A stretch of DNA of 14,491 bases from CAISIP01 sp038247175. Its GTDB lineage: Bacteria > Pseudomonadota > Gammaproteobacteria > Burkholderiales > Burkholderiaceae_C. Where the stretch lies: the NCBI GenBank assembly GCA_038247175.1, contig JBBRVD010000095.1:1-14491 (forward strand). Direction: 5' to 3'. The notes beneath the pieces are model-generated. The model was not told the DNA's origin. It searched no databases and saw nothing but the letters and a program-made list of their open reading frames with translations. Within the stretch, counting starts at the first letter, position 1; every line of letters begins with the position of its first letter. Of this stretch, positions 1 to 7,541 are shown one piece after another. The translations under genes and the position numbers were made by a program.

Positions 1-174
1 CCAAATAGGCACACGTTGGGACGCGCAGTTCGCTGCGCCCCCTACCCGGGGCCCCCGGGGTGTGTGCGGGTAGGTAGCACCGAGCCGTCGGGTGACCGGC
101 GGCCCAGATGAATGGCAGTCACATGGCGGGCAACCGCCATGCACAGAATCCGGCTTATCGGTGGGCTTCACACT
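1..174 (+). ncRNA. rnpB: RNase P RNA (class A), 3' part, truncated by the window edge
   Basis: This is the 3' portion of the catalytic RNA that removes 5' leaders from tRNA precursors. The sequence shows the conserved CCAAATAGG at 1-9 and CGGGTAGG at 67-74. The GGT at 69-71 matches the L15 loop that pairs with the tRNA CCA end. AGATGAATG lies at 106-114, followed by a strong hairpin at 122-141 with an 8-bp stem and a GCAA (GNRA) tetraloop, matching P18. The terminal block ACAGAA ... CCGGCTTATCGGT ... TTCAC at 143-173 closely follows the E. coli 3' end. An outer helix GCACAC/GTGTGC (9-14 with 62-67) encloses a GCGCAG-TTCG-CTGCGC hairpin (23-38) and a C/G-rich hairpin near 45-60, as expected for the variable P13/P14 region. 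The 3' end is estimated by homology and could be off by a few bases. The 5' half, including most of the core, lies outside the window. Confidence 0.94.
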
Positions 175-199
175 TATCGTTCAGCAGGGTTACCAGCGT

Positions 200-214
200 G
201 GCAGTGCAACTGCC
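200..214 (+). terminator. Small hairpin between rnpB and the next gene, possible terminator or processing site
   Basis: GGCAGT (200-205) and ACTGCC (209-214) form a perfect 6-bp stem with a 3-nt loop about 25 nt after the rnpB 3' end. No T-run follows, so it is not a classical intrinsic terminator. It sits just before the Shine-Dalgarno of the next gene and might only shape that leader. Confidence 0.25.
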
Positions 215-231
215 GTCCAGAAGGGGCACGT

Positions 232-606
232 ATGACCCATCACACCGAGGTTCCCGCGATCCGCGGTTTCCACGCCCATGTCTATTTCGGCCCCGACACG
301 CTGGCGCAGGCGCGCAGCCTGTGCGAGCAGGCTGCGCGGGCCTTTCCAGAGGTCAAGATGGGACGGATCCACGAACGCCCGGTGGGACCGCATCCGGACT
401 GGAGTTGCCAGCTCGCGTTCAAGCCGCAATTGTTCGGCAGCGTGATCCCCTGGCTGGCGATGCGGCGCGGCACCCTGGTGGTGTTCATCCACCCGATCAG
501 CGAGAACGACCTGGTCGACCACCGTGACCGGGCATTGTGGATGGGAGCGGTACGTCCGCTGGAGCTGTCCGTGCTGAGCGAAGGATCCGGCAGCTTCGAA
601 CTGTAG
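232..606 (+). CDS. DOPA 4,5-dioxygenase family protein
   Basis: This is a 124-residue protein resembling the small bacterial relatives of fungal and plant DOPA 4,5-dioxygenase, which cleave catechol-type rings with a bound metal. Visible family features are HAHVYF near residue 14, the HPDW block in the middle and HPIS...DHRDRALWMG towards the C-terminus, with several conserved histidines. The length fits the family. The start at 232 is chosen because AAGGGG lies a few bases upstream and because the in-frame ATG at 112 falls inside rnpB. No signal peptide or membrane segment is seen, so it should be cytoplasmic. It stands alone between rnpB and a convergent gene. The physiological substrate cannot be read from the sequence. 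Confidence 0.85.
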   Translation: MTHHTEVPAIRGFHAHVYFGPDTLAQARSLCEQAARAFPEVKMGRIHERPVGPHPDWSCQLAFKPQLFGSVIPWLAMRRGTLVVFIHPISENDLVDHRDRALWMGAVRPLELSVLSEGSGSFEL

Positions 607-628
607 CCCCGGCGCGGGCGCGATCGGT

Positions 629-2272
629 TCAGTTGCCGGCAGCCATGCTCTCGATGCGCTGCACATGGGCCAGCAACGAGCGCTTGGCCACCGGCCACAT
701 GCGCGGTGGCACGTCGTCGTACGCGTGCCGCACCCAGTCGTCCAGCGTGCCTTCGGGATGGGCCTGCATCACCCTCAGGATCTTGGCCTCGCGTTTGAGC
801 CGGTGCGCCTTGAGTGTGGCGATGGCATCCGCGGCACGACCGATGACGTACCCATGGGCCGGCGCAATGAATTCGACGCCGTGCGTGGCGCAGGCGGCCG
901 TCAGCTTGTCGAGCGATTCCAGGTAGGCGTTCATCTCGCCGTCGGGTGGGTCGACCACCGTGGTGCTGCCGTTGAGCACATGATCGCCGCTGAACAGTAT
1001 GCCGTCCTGCACCAGCACCAGACACAGGTGATTGGCCGCATGGCCGGGCGTGTGGATCACCCTCAGCGTGTGCAGGGCCACCCCATCGGCTCCGGCGAGA
1101 TGCAGTTCCTCGCCATCGGCCAGTTCCCGCTCCGGCGTGAAATCGCTGGCAGCACGCGCCGTATCGGCGCTGGGCAGCCCCAGGATCGGGGGGCGCGGTG
1201 TACACATTGCCTGCAGCGGAGCGGCACCGGGGGAATGGTCCGGATGCGAGTGGGTGCACACGATCATCCGGATATTCCCGCCGGTCGCGCGCCACAGGCG
1301 CTCGAGGTGCTGCTCATCCGCCGGCCCCGGATCGATCGCGATGAAGCCACTGGCCGGATCGCCGACCAGGTAACTGTTGGTGCCCGGCCCGGTCATCGCG
1401 CCCGGGTTCGGCGCGGTCAGGCGCAGAAGATTGCGCAGCAGCAGCACCGGCCGCAGCGATTGCCAGTCCAGGTGATGCACGATCTGACCATCCGGCGACA
1501 CCAGTTGCAATTCTCCGTACGGGTGTTCGTGCTCCATGTAGCGCTCTTCCCTGCCGGCGAGCCAGCCAGCGCGCGGGCAACTGGTCCACAGCGGCTGCTC
1601 GCTTGTCGCGCAGGCCTTCAGCACGTCATCGACACGGGCAAAGGCCTTGAGCCGCTGCAGCGTGCGGATGGTCGGGAAGATCATGAAGAACCTGCCTGAC
1701 GCATGTCGCTCCAGCGCGTCGCCCGCACGCACCCACTGCGGCTCGAACTGCTCGGTCTCGTCGGCCACGGGTGTCTGGCCCTCGGGCATGCGCGCAACCA
1801 GGAACGGCACGTCGAAGCGCCGCGGCAGATCGCGGTCGGTGATCCAGCGCGCGAGCACGAACACCGCGTCGGCGGCCAGCACCAGACCTCGCGCCGAACA
1901 CTGCGCGGCGAAAGGCGCGTGGCGGTCCAGCGCTGCCAGCATGGCCGCATCGGGCCAGCGTCCGTCGCGCTGGCGCGCCAGCACAACGCCCAGTTCCTCG
2001 AAGCTCTCTCGGATCGCGGCGATGGCCTCGGTCACATGCGGGTCAGCCTGACCCGTCCGGCGCTGCGCCAGATGGTGCGACGCGGCGTCCGCCGGATCGA
2101 TGCCGCCACCGGGAAATACAAAGGCCCCAGGGGCGAAACTGGCGTTGGGTGAACGCCGCGTCATCAGCACCTCGACGCCTTGCGGGCCATCGCGCAGCAG
2201 CAGAACTGTAGCGGCCGGCCGCAGCGGCGCTGGCTCGCGTTGGATATGAAGCAATTGGCTGGATCGGACCAT
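629..2272 (-). CDS. Fusion protein: Nudix-like domain plus metallo-beta-lactamase-fold hydrolase
   Basis: The protein has 547 residues and two clear parts. Residues about 15-230 resemble the Nudix hydrolases of the NUDT19/RP2p type: PGGG at 54-57 and REsFEELG at 88-95, with the box interrupted by extra residues, as in that subgroup. Residues about 280-545 are a metallo-beta-lactamase domain of the LACTB2/glyoxalase II-like group, with the metal ligands HSHPDH (341-346), HTPGH (407-411), SGDH (428-431) and PAHG (471-474). A C-terminal winged helix (about 488-540) is typical of LACTB2-like proteins. All metal-binding motifs look intact, so it is probably an active hydrolase. Known relatives act on CoA or nucleotide derivatives (Nudix) and on thioesters or RNA (MBL); the substrate here is unknown. 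The start is the first ATG after the dapF divergence point. No Shine-Dalgarno is visible, and a CACAAT hexamer lies 5 nt before the ATG. Confidence 0.88.
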   Translation of the reverse strand: MVRSSQLLHIQREPAPLRPAATVLLLRDGPQGVEVLMTRRSPNASFAPGAFVFPGGGIDPADAASHHLAQRRTGQADPHVTEAIAAIRESFEELGVVLARQRDGRWPDAAMLAALDRHAPFAAQCSARGLVLAADAVFVLARWITDRDLPRRFDVPFLVARMPEGQTPVADETEQFEPQWVRAGDALERHASGRFFMIFPTIRTLQRLKAFARVDDVLKACATSEQPLWTSCPRAGWLAGREERYMEHEHPYGELQLVSPDGQIVHHLDWQSLRPVLLLRNLLRLTAPNPGAMTGPGTNSYLVGDPASGFIAIDPGPADEQHLERLWRATGGNIRMIVCTHSHPDHSPGAAPLQAMCTPRPPILGLPSADTARAASDFTPERELADGEELHLAGADGVALHTLRVIHTPGHAANHLCLVLVQDGILFSGDHVLNGSTTVVDPPDGEMNAYLESLDKLTAACATHGVEFIAPAHGYVIGRAADAIATLKAHRLKREAKILRVMQAHPEGTLDDWVRHAYDDVPPRMWPVAKRSLLAHVQRIESMAAGN

Positions 2273-2277
2273 GGCGC

Positions 2278-2345
2278 ATTGTGCCGCCAATCGGCGACGC
2301 AACCGGGCCCGGCGCCGCGGGCGGCGCGAACGTTCAGAGGATAAT
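2278..2345. promoter_or_regulatory. Divergent start region between the Nudix/MBL gene and dapF, with two -10-like hexamers
   Basis: The 79-bp gap between two divergent genes must hold both promoters unless dapF is read from elsewhere. On the plus strand GATAAT (2340-2345) ends 6 nt before the dapF ATG. On the minus strand CACAAT (complement of 2278-2283) ends 5 nt before the other ATG. Both would place transcription starts at or beside the start codon. No convincing -35 boxes were found. AGAGGA (2336-2341) is an alternative Shine-Dalgarno for dapF. Confidence 0.35.
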
Positions 2346-2351
2346 CCTGCG

Positions 2352-3227
2352 ATGCGAATCCCGTTCACCAAGATGCAGGGCGCCGGCAACGACTTCGTCG
2401 TGCTGGACGAAACCCGCATGCTGCTGGGGCTCTCTCGCGATCAATACCGCTTCCTGGGCGACCGGCACTTCGGCGTCGGGGCCGACCAGATCCTGGGTGT
2501 GCGTGCCGCGCCCGGTCCGGAGTTCGATTTCGAGTACGTCATTCACAATGCCGACGGCCAGCAGGTCGAGCATTGTGGCAACGGCGCGCGGTGTTTCCTG
2601 GCTTACGTGCACCAGCGCGGCCTGACGGACAAGGACACCGTCACCGTCAAGACCCTGAACCGGGTGCTCTCGCTGCGCCGCGCCGCCGACGGCAGGGTCA
2701 CCGTCGACATGGGCGCGCCGATGTTCGACCTGGCCGCAGTGCCTTTCGACAGCCAGGGCCTGCTGGCCCAACCCGACGGCAACTGGCAGACCTGGGCCCT
2801 GCCCTTGCCCGCGGGCGCGTCGGAGCCCCTGCTGCGCGTGGCGGTGTTGTCGATGGGAAATCCGCACGCAGTCTGCTGCGTAGACGAGGTCGCCCGGGCC
2901 GACGTGGCCGGCCTCGGCCCATTGGTCGAACACCACCGGGCGTTTGCGCAACGAGTCAATGCAAGCTTCATGCAGGTGCTGGGCCGCTCGTCGATCGCAT
3001 TGCGGGTGTTCGAGCGCGGCGCCGGCGAGACGCTGAGCTGCGGTACCGGTGCCTGTGCGGCGGTGGTGGCAGGTATCCGCCTTGGTCTGCTCGATGCGCA
3101 GGTCGATGTTGCGACCCAGGGTGGCCGCCTGACCGTCGGCTGGAATGGCGGCACCAGTGCGGTGATGATGACCGGGCCGGCGCAAACCGTTTTTGAAGGC
3201 GAAATCGAGATACCCGAAACACCATGA
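2352..3227 (+). CDS. dapF: Diaminopimelate epimerase
   Basis: DapF converts LL-diaminopimelate to the meso form, the penultimate step of lysine synthesis and the source of the peptidoglycan cross-linking residue. The 291-residue protein has the N-terminal MQGAGNDFV (8-16). The first catalytic cysteine is in HCGNGARC (Cys75) and the second in ERGAGETLSCGTGA (Cys230), the PLP-independent two-cysteine pair. NADG near 67 and GNPH (169-172) also match the family. Length is slightly above the E. coli enzyme. ATG 2352 is preferred over an in-frame ATG at 2271, because the family N-terminus MRIPFTKMQGAGND begins here and the upstream extension is Arg-rich and unlike the family. Its stop overlaps the next gene's start by ATGA. 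The enzyme is cytoplasmic. Confidence 0.97.
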   Translation: MRIPFTKMQGAGNDFVVLDETRMLLGLSRDQYRFLGDRHFGVGADQILGVRAAPGPEFDFEYVIHNADGQQVEHCGNGARCFLAYVHQRGLTDKDTVTVKTLNRVLSLRRAADGRVTVDMGAPMFDLAAVPFDSQGLLAQPDGNWQTWALPLPAGASEPLLRVAVLSMGNPHAVCCVDEVARADVAGLGPLVEHHRAFAQRVNASFMQVLGRSSIALRVFERGAGETLSCGTGACAAVVAGIRLGLLDAQVDVATQGGRLTVGWNGGTSAVMMTGPAQTVFEGEIEIPETP

Positions 3228-3916
3228 CCCAAGCATTCACCAACCCGATCACCGAAGACGATATCGCCAACTACCTGGCCAATACGCCCGACTTTTTCGA
3301 GCGCCACGCCGAACTGCTGGCCAGTGTGCACCTGACCAGCCCGCACAGCAAACGGGCGGTCAGCTTGCAGGAGCGCCAGGCCGAGATGCTGCGCGACAAG
3401 ATCAAGGTGTTGGAGCACCGCCTGATGGACATGATCCGCCACGGCAACGAAAACGCGCTCTTGTCGGACCGCCTGCTGCGCTGGGCGGCCGCGCTGTTCC
3501 AGAACGCCAGCGCGAGCGCGATCCCGGCGCAGATCGTCGATCACGTGCGCGACCAGTTCTCGGTGCCGCAGGTCACGATCAAGGTCTGGGGCGTATCCGA
3601 TGCCTACAAGGATGCGGGCTTCGCCACCGGTGTCAGCGAGGACGCGAAGCTGTTCGCCACCTCGCTCTCGGAACCATTTTGCGGCGTCAACACCGGCTTT
3701 GAAGCAGTCACCTGGCTCGGCGACCCGGCCGCGGCAGCCTCGATCGCGTTGCTGCCCCTGCGCGATGCCCGCGCCGGCGCGATGCAGCCCGCGTTCGGCA
3801 TGCTGGTTTTGTCCTCCCCCGACGGGCAGCGCTACAACAGCGGCATGGGAACCGACTTCCTGCAGCATGTCGCAGACATCGCCGGCGCGGCGCTGGGGCG
3901 CCTGCGGCAGGACTGA
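3224..3916 (+). CDS. DUF484 family protein (GAF-like fold)
   Basis: This is a 230-residue member of the DUF484 family (YigA in E. coli), which is almost always found between dapF and xerC. The N-terminal part (about 8-30) is the typical ITEDDIANYLANTPDFFERH block. It is followed by a probable coiled coil at about 45-80, rich in charged residues and Leu, and a C-terminal GAF-like region (about 90-228). The molecular role of the family is not established. The ATG overlaps the dapF stop (ATGA), so translation is probably coupled. The stop TGA is in the same reading frame as xerC and only 24 nt before its ATG. No membrane segments are seen. Confidence 0.92.
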   Translation: MTQAFTNPITEDDIANYLANTPDFFERHAELLASVHLTSPHSKRAVSLQERQAEMLRDKIKVLEHRLMDMIRHGNENALLSDRLLRWAAALFQNASASAIPAQIVDHVRDQFSVPQVTIKVWGVSDAYKDAGFATGVSEDAKLFATSLSEPFCGVNTGFEAVTWLGDPAAAASIALLPLRDARAGAMQPAFGMLVLSSPDGQRYNSGMGTDFLQHVADIAGAALGRLRQD

Positions 3917-3940
3917 CAGCGTGAGAACCGGCCCGTTCAC

Positions 3941-4918
3941 ATGGCACGGCAGCCCGACGATCCCGAATGCGGCCGTGCACAGCCCGAGCCAGACCCGCTG
4001 GTTGAACGTTATCTGGAACATGTCCGGGTCGAGAAACGGCTGGCGCCGCGGACCGTCACACTGTACGCGCTGGACCTGGCTCGCCTGGCAGACCATGCCC
4101 GGGAAGCAGGTGTCGCGCTGCGGGATGTTCAGAGCCCGCATATCCGCCGCTGGGTCGCGCAGATGCATAGTCGCGGTCGCAGCCCGCGCGGCATTGCGTT
4201 GATCCTGTCCGGCTGGCGCAGCTTCTACCGCTGGCTCGGACGCGAATCTCTTGTCCGCGCCAACCCGGCGCAGGACGTGCACGGCCCCAAGGCAGCCAAA
4301 CCCCTGCCCAAGGCGCTGAGCGTCGATGAGGCGGTGCAACTGGCCCAGTTCCAGGACGCGGCCGCGGACCCCTGGCTGGAGGCCCGCGACGCAGCCATCG
4401 TCGAACTGCTGTACGGTGGCGGCCTGCGCGTCGGCGAACTGGTGGGGCTAGATGTGACGGCCAGTGCGCGAGCACGCGGCTGGCTCGACCTCGCCGAAGG
4501 CGAAGCCCATGTGCTGGGCAAGGGTTCGAAACGGCGCAGCGTGCCGATCGGCTCCAAGGCGGTGCAGGCGGTGCAGGCCTGGCTCGCGCTGCGCAACGCG
4601 GCAGGGCGCGCAATCGATCAGAGCGCCTTGTTCATCGGCCGCCACGGCACCCGGCTCGGCGCGCAGTCGATCTGGCAGCGTCTGCAACGCCGCAGCCAGC
4701 GCAGCGGCCTGGCCACGCCGGTGCATCCGCACATGCTGCGTCATTCGTTTGCCAGCCATGTGCTGCAGTCCAGCAGCGACCTGCGCGCGGTGCAGGAATT
4801 GCTGGGGCACGCCAACATCAGCACCACACAGGTCTATACCCGGCTCGACTTCCAGCACCTGGCCAAGGCCTACGACGCGGCGCATCCGCGCGCGCGCCTC
4901 AAGGACCGGCCGAAATAG
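3941..4918 (+). CDS. xerC: Site-specific tyrosine recombinase XerC
   Basis: XerC acts with XerD at the chromosomal dif site to resolve chromosome dimers, at the septum under FtsK control. The 325-residue protein has the SAM-like core-binding domain (about 18-105) and the catalytic domain with all six expected residues: Arg163 in GLRVGEL, Lys194 in GKGSK, His264 and Arg267 in HPHMLRH, His290 in LLGHANISTTQ and Tyr299 in VYTR. It is slightly longer than E. coli XerC because of a Pro/acidic N-terminal tail and a small insertion before Lys194. ATG 3941 is the first in-frame ATG after the DUF484 stop; no clear Shine-Dalgarno precedes it, suggesting coupling with DUF484. The dapF-DUF484-xerC context favours XerC over XerD. 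Confidence 0.96.
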   Translation: MARQPDDPECGRAQPEPDPLVERYLEHVRVEKRLAPRTVTLYALDLARLADHAREAGVALRDVQSPHIRRWVAQMHSRGRSPRGIALILSGWRSFYRWLGRESLVRANPAQDVHGPKAAKPLPKALSVDEAVQLAQFQDAAADPWLEARDAAIVELLYGGGLRVGELVGLDVTASARARGWLDLAEGEAHVLGKGSKRRSVPIGSKAVQAVQAWLALRNAAGRAIDQSALFIGRHGTRLGAQSIWQRLQRRSQRSGLATPVHPHMLRHSFASHVLQSSSDLRAVQELLGHANISTTQVYTRLDFQHLAKAYDAAHPRARLKDRPK

Positions 4919-4954
4919 GTCAGTCCATGCGCGGGTGCGCCGCGGTCCAGGCCG

Positions 4955-4960
4955 CACAAT
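4955..4960 (+). promoter_or_regulatory. -10-like hexamer directly before rlmI
   Basis: CACAAT ends 7 nt before the ATG at 4968, so a transcript using it would begin at about the start codon. No -35 box was found, and the gene could instead be read through from xerC 49 nt upstream. Confidence 0.3.
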
Positions 4961-4967
4961 CGTGTCG

Positions 4968-6149
4968 ATGAAAGTCCTGCGTCTACACCCCGGCAAAGAA
5001 CGCTCGCTGCTGCGCCGCCATCCCTGGATCTTCGAATCGGCCATCGCCAAGGGTGGGGGCGATAGCGGCGAGACCGTGCGCGTCGAATCCCACAACGGAG
5101 ATTTTCTGGCCTGGGCCGCATTCAGTCCACAGTCGCGCATCCGGGCCCGGGCCTGGAGCTTCGACGCAAATCAGCGCATCGACGCCGATTTCTTCGAGGC
5201 CGCCTGCGCCAGTGCGATCGCCGCGCGGCGCCGCTTCGACATCGACAGCGACGCGCTGCGGCTGGTGCACGGCGAATCCGACGGCCTGCCCGGCCTGGTG
5301 GTCGACCGTTACGGCGATACGCTGGTGGCCCAGTTCCAGTCTGCCGGCACCGAGCGCTGGAAGGCGGTGCTGGCCGACGCCTTGCTGCGGCACGCGGGTG
5401 CCGCGCGACTGTACGAACGCTCCGACACCGGCAGCCGCAAGCTGGAAGGCTTGGAGCCGGCAACCGGATGGCTGCGCGGCGACGGGCCGCTGGAGCTGGT
5501 GCTGCGCGAACATGACTGGCAACTGGGCCTGAACATCGCCCTGGGCCACAAGACCGGCTTTTACCTGGACCAACGCGACAGCCGGGCGCGTTTCGCGCGC
5601 GCCGCACGCCACCAGCGCTGGGGCCAGGTGCTCAATGGTTACTGCTATACCGGCGGATTCAGCGTGGCAGCGCTGCACGGCCAGGCCGGCCATGTGACGT
5701 CGATCGACTCCTCCGCCGGCGCACTGGCGCTGGCGCGCTGCAACCTGGAACGCAACGGATTCGATTCCAGCCGGTACGAACTGCTGGAATCGGATGTCAA
5801 CGCGGCGCTGCGCCAGTTCGGTGCCGATGGCCGCAGCTTCGACGCCATCGTGCTCGACCCACCCAAGTTCGCGCCCACCAGTGCCCACGCCGAGCGCGCC
5901 GCCCGAGCCTACAAGGACATCAACCGCCTGGCGCTGAAGATCCTCAATCCGGGCGGCATGTTGTTCACTTTTTCCTGCTCCGGCGGCATCAGCGTCGACC
6001 TGTTCCACAAGATCGTCGCCTCGGCCGGCATAGACGCCGGTGTCGACGGATACATCATCGGCCACCTCGGCGGCGCGCCCGACCATCCGATGACGATCCA
6101 GTTTCCGCAGGGCGAATACCTGAAGGGTCTGGTTGTGGTGCGCAAATAA
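4968..6149 (+). CDS. rlmI: Class I rRNA cytosine-C5 methyltransferase, RlmI-like
   Basis: This 393-residue protein matches RlmI in length and motif order; RlmI methylates C1962 of 23S rRNA using S-adenosylmethionine. It has an N-terminal PUA-type RNA-binding domain (about 1-75, starting KVLRLHPGKERSLLRRHPWI), a central EEHEAD-like region, HKTGFYLDQR (194-203), a SAM-binding motif VLNGYCYTGGF (221-231), DPPKF (297-301) and the catalytic Cys337 in TFSCSG. The C-terminal PDHP...GEYLKGL is also as in RlmI. ATG 4968 is used; an in-frame GTG at 4962 would add two residues. No Shine-Dalgarno is visible, and a CACAAT hexamer (4955-4960) ends 7 nt before the ATG. Its exact target in this organism is inferred from the family. 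Confidence 0.92.
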   Translation: MKVLRLHPGKERSLLRRHPWIFESAIAKGGGDSGETVRVESHNGDFLAWAAFSPQSRIRARAWSFDANQRIDADFFEAACASAIAARRRFDIDSDALRLVHGESDGLPGLVVDRYGDTLVAQFQSAGTERWKAVLADALLRHAGAARLYERSDTGSRKLEGLEPATGWLRGDGPLELVLREHDWQLGLNIALGHKTGFYLDQRDSRARFARAARHQRWGQVLNGYCYTGGFSVAALHGQAGHVTSIDSSAGALALARCNLERNGFDSSRYELLESDVNAALRQFGADGRSFDAIVLDPPKFAPTSAHAERAARAYKDINRLALKILNPGGMLFTFSCSGGISVDLFHKIVASAGIDAGVDGYIIGHLGGAPDHPMTIQFPQGEYLKGLVVVRK

Positions 6150-6166
6150 GGCCCTTGGAAAGGGCC
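6150..6166 (+). repeat. Perfect inverted repeat just after the rlmI stop
   Basis: GGCCCTT (6150-6156) and AAGGGCC (6160-6166) pair perfectly around a 3-nt loop, starting at the base after the rlmI TAA. The nearest T-run (6185-6190) lies about 18 nt downstream, too far for a standard intrinsic terminator. It may protect the 3' end of the rlmI message or weakly terminate. Confidence 0.4.
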
Positions 6167-6168
6167 GG

Positions 6169-6174
6169 TACACT
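6169..6174 (+). promoter_or_regulatory. Candidate -10 element for the CobW-type GTPase gene
   Basis: GGTACACT contains TACACT at 6169-6174, a good sigma70 -10 match, about 84 nt before the ATG at 6258. The same GGTACACT string occurs before dksA at 7390-7397. No strong -35 hexamer was found at 16-18 nt upstream. No Zur-like palindrome was seen in 6150-6257. Confidence 0.35.
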
Positions 6175-6257
6175 CCCCACCTTGCTTTTTTGTTCCAACT
6201 GCACCACCATGACCGGTTGTCGAAACACCATTGCAACCAGACCGTCAGGAATCCAGC

Positions 6258-7313
6258 ATGAGCCTCATACCCACAACCATCCTCACCGGCTTTCTCGGCT
6301 CGGGCAAGACAACGCTGCTCAAGCGCGTGCTGTCGGAGGCCCACGGCCAGAAAATCGCCGTGATCGAGAATGAATTCGGCGAGGAAAACATCGACAGCGA
6401 CATCCTGGTGTCGGGCGTTCAGGAGCAGATCATCCAGATGAGCAATGGCTGCATCTGCTGCACGATCCGCGAAGACCTGCGCACCACGCTGCAAGACCTG
6501 GCTGCGAAGAAGCGCCGCGGAGAGCTCGATTTCGACCGTGTCGTCATCGAGACCACCGGGCTGGCCGACCCGGGGCCGGTCGCGCAGACCTTCTTCATGG
6601 ACGACGAGATCGCAGAAAGTTACCTGCTGGACTCGATCCTGACCCTGGTGGACGCCAAACATGCAACCCACCAGCTCAACGACCGCCAGGAGGCGCGCCG
6701 CCAGGTCGGCTTCGCAGACCAGATTTTCATCAGCAAGACCGATCTGGTCGCCCAGGACGAGGTCGATGCGCTGATGCACCGGCTCAAGCACATGAACCCG
6801 CGCGCGCCCCAGCAGGCGGTGCATTTCGGCGCAGTGCCGATCAAGGATGTGTTCGACCTCAGAGGCTTCAATCTGAACACCAAACTGGAGATCGACCCCG
6901 ATTTCCTCAAGGACGACGCGCACGACCAAGATCATGCGCACCACGACCATGCGCAGGGCGAACACTGCGACCATCCCTCGCACCAGCATGACCACGGACA
7001 TCACCACCGCCATGACGACGACGTCAAGAGTTTCGTGTTCCGCTCGGAGCGCGCCTTCGACCCGGCCAAGCTCGAGGACTTCCTGGGCGCGATCGTCAAC
7101 ATCTACGGCCCGCGCATGTTGCGCTACAAGGGTGTGCTGCACATGATGGGAACCGACCGCAAGGTCATCTTCCAGGGCGTGCACCAGCTCATGGGCAGCG
7201 ACCTGGGCCCGCAGTGGCAACCGCAGGAACAACGCATCAGCAAGATGGTGTTCATCGGTATCGACCTGCCCCGGGATATTTTCCTGCAGGGCATGGAGCA
7301 ATGCCTTGTCTGA
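6258..7313 (+). CDS. CobW/COG0523 family GTPase, probable zinc metallochaperone
   Basis: This 351-residue protein belongs to the G3E GTPase family that delivers metals to target proteins. It has Walker A GFLGSGKT (11-18), ENEFGE (37-42), the diagnostic metal-binding CICC (65-68), ETTGLADP (98-105) and the guanine-specificity motif SKTD (159-162). A CobW C-terminal domain follows (about 255-345). Between the two domains residues 222-252 hold 14 histidines and one cysteine, with many Asp residues, a probable metal-loading loop. The start is ATG 6258, because AGGA lies 7 nt upstream; an in-frame ATG at 6231 lacks this. It lies directly upstream of dksA, an arrangement also known from Pseudomonas dksA2-cobW. 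Zinc is the most likely metal, but this is an inference; cobalamin-related CobW function is unlikely because no cobalamin genes are nearby. Confidence 0.92.
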   Translation: MSLIPTTILTGFLGSGKTTLLKRVLSEAHGQKIAVIENEFGEENIDSDILVSGVQEQIIQMSNGCICCTIREDLRTTLQDLAAKKRRGELDFDRVVIETTGLADPGPVAQTFFMDDEIAESYLLDSILTLVDAKHATHQLNDRQEARRQVGFADQIFISKTDLVAQDEVDALMHRLKHMNPRAPQQAVHFGAVPIKDVFDLRGFNLNTKLEIDPDFLKDDAHDQDHAHHDHAQGEHCDHPSHQHDHGHHHRHDDDVKSFVFRSERAFDPAKLEDFLGAIVNIYGPRMLRYKGVLHMMGTDRKVIFQGVHQLMGSDLGPQWQPQEQRISKMVFIGIDLPRDIFLQGMEQCLV

Positions 7314-7389
7314 AACACGCGGATCGTGGCTGCGGCGGGTCCTTGCAGCAGCCTCCCCATCGCGGTCCGCAGGATCGACCACGATAAAG

Positions 7390-7397
7390 GGTACACT
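7390..7397 (+). promoter_or_regulatory. Candidate -10 element for dksA
   Basis: GGTACACT includes TACACT at 7392-7397, about 145 nt before the dksA GTG. It would give a long 5' leader. A -35 element is not convincing. The match to the string in front of the cobW-type gene makes chance somewhat less likely. Confidence 0.35.
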
Positions 7398-7416
7398 CGC
7401 GCGCCAAAGTCCTCTC

Positions 7417-7444
7417 GTCACCAGGGGCTCGAAATGCCCGTGAC
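7417..7444 (+). other. Possible hairpin in the dksA leader
   Basis: GTCAC (7417-7421) pairs with GTGAC (7440-7444), and GGG with CCC inside, giving an interrupted stem in the 228-bp gap between the cobW-type gene and dksA. No reading frame of interest was seen elsewhere in this gap. A regulatory role is unproven. Confidence 0.25.
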
Positions 7445-7541
7445 TGGCGCCGGACCCCGGGTAACAGCGGGTGAGGGCGTCGACGGGTGGCAGCACTGAC
7501 AGCAGCACCGAGGGCAAACGAATTCTGTGAGGAGTGACAAA

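Noticed and set aside
20..75. REP-like palindromes near the left edge
   Set aside because: They are explained as helices of the RNase P RNA variable region.
108..527. ORF starting inside rnpB, and an upstream in-frame start (112) for the dioxygenase-like gene
   Set aside because: Both overlap the RNase P RNA, and the 232 start has a Shine-Dalgarno; the 108-527 frame reads as an Arg/Pro-rich shadow.
2603..4339. 578-codon minus-strand open frame opposite dapF, DUF484 and xerC
   Set aside because: No recognisable domain, and the opposite strand carries three well-supported genes.
6150..6190. Intrinsic terminator after rlmI
   Set aside because: The hairpin is good but the T-run is about 18 nt away, so it is listed only as an inverted repeat.
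6150..6257. Zur operator upstream of the cobW-type gene
   Set aside because: No AT-rich palindrome of the Zur type could be seen in this stretch.
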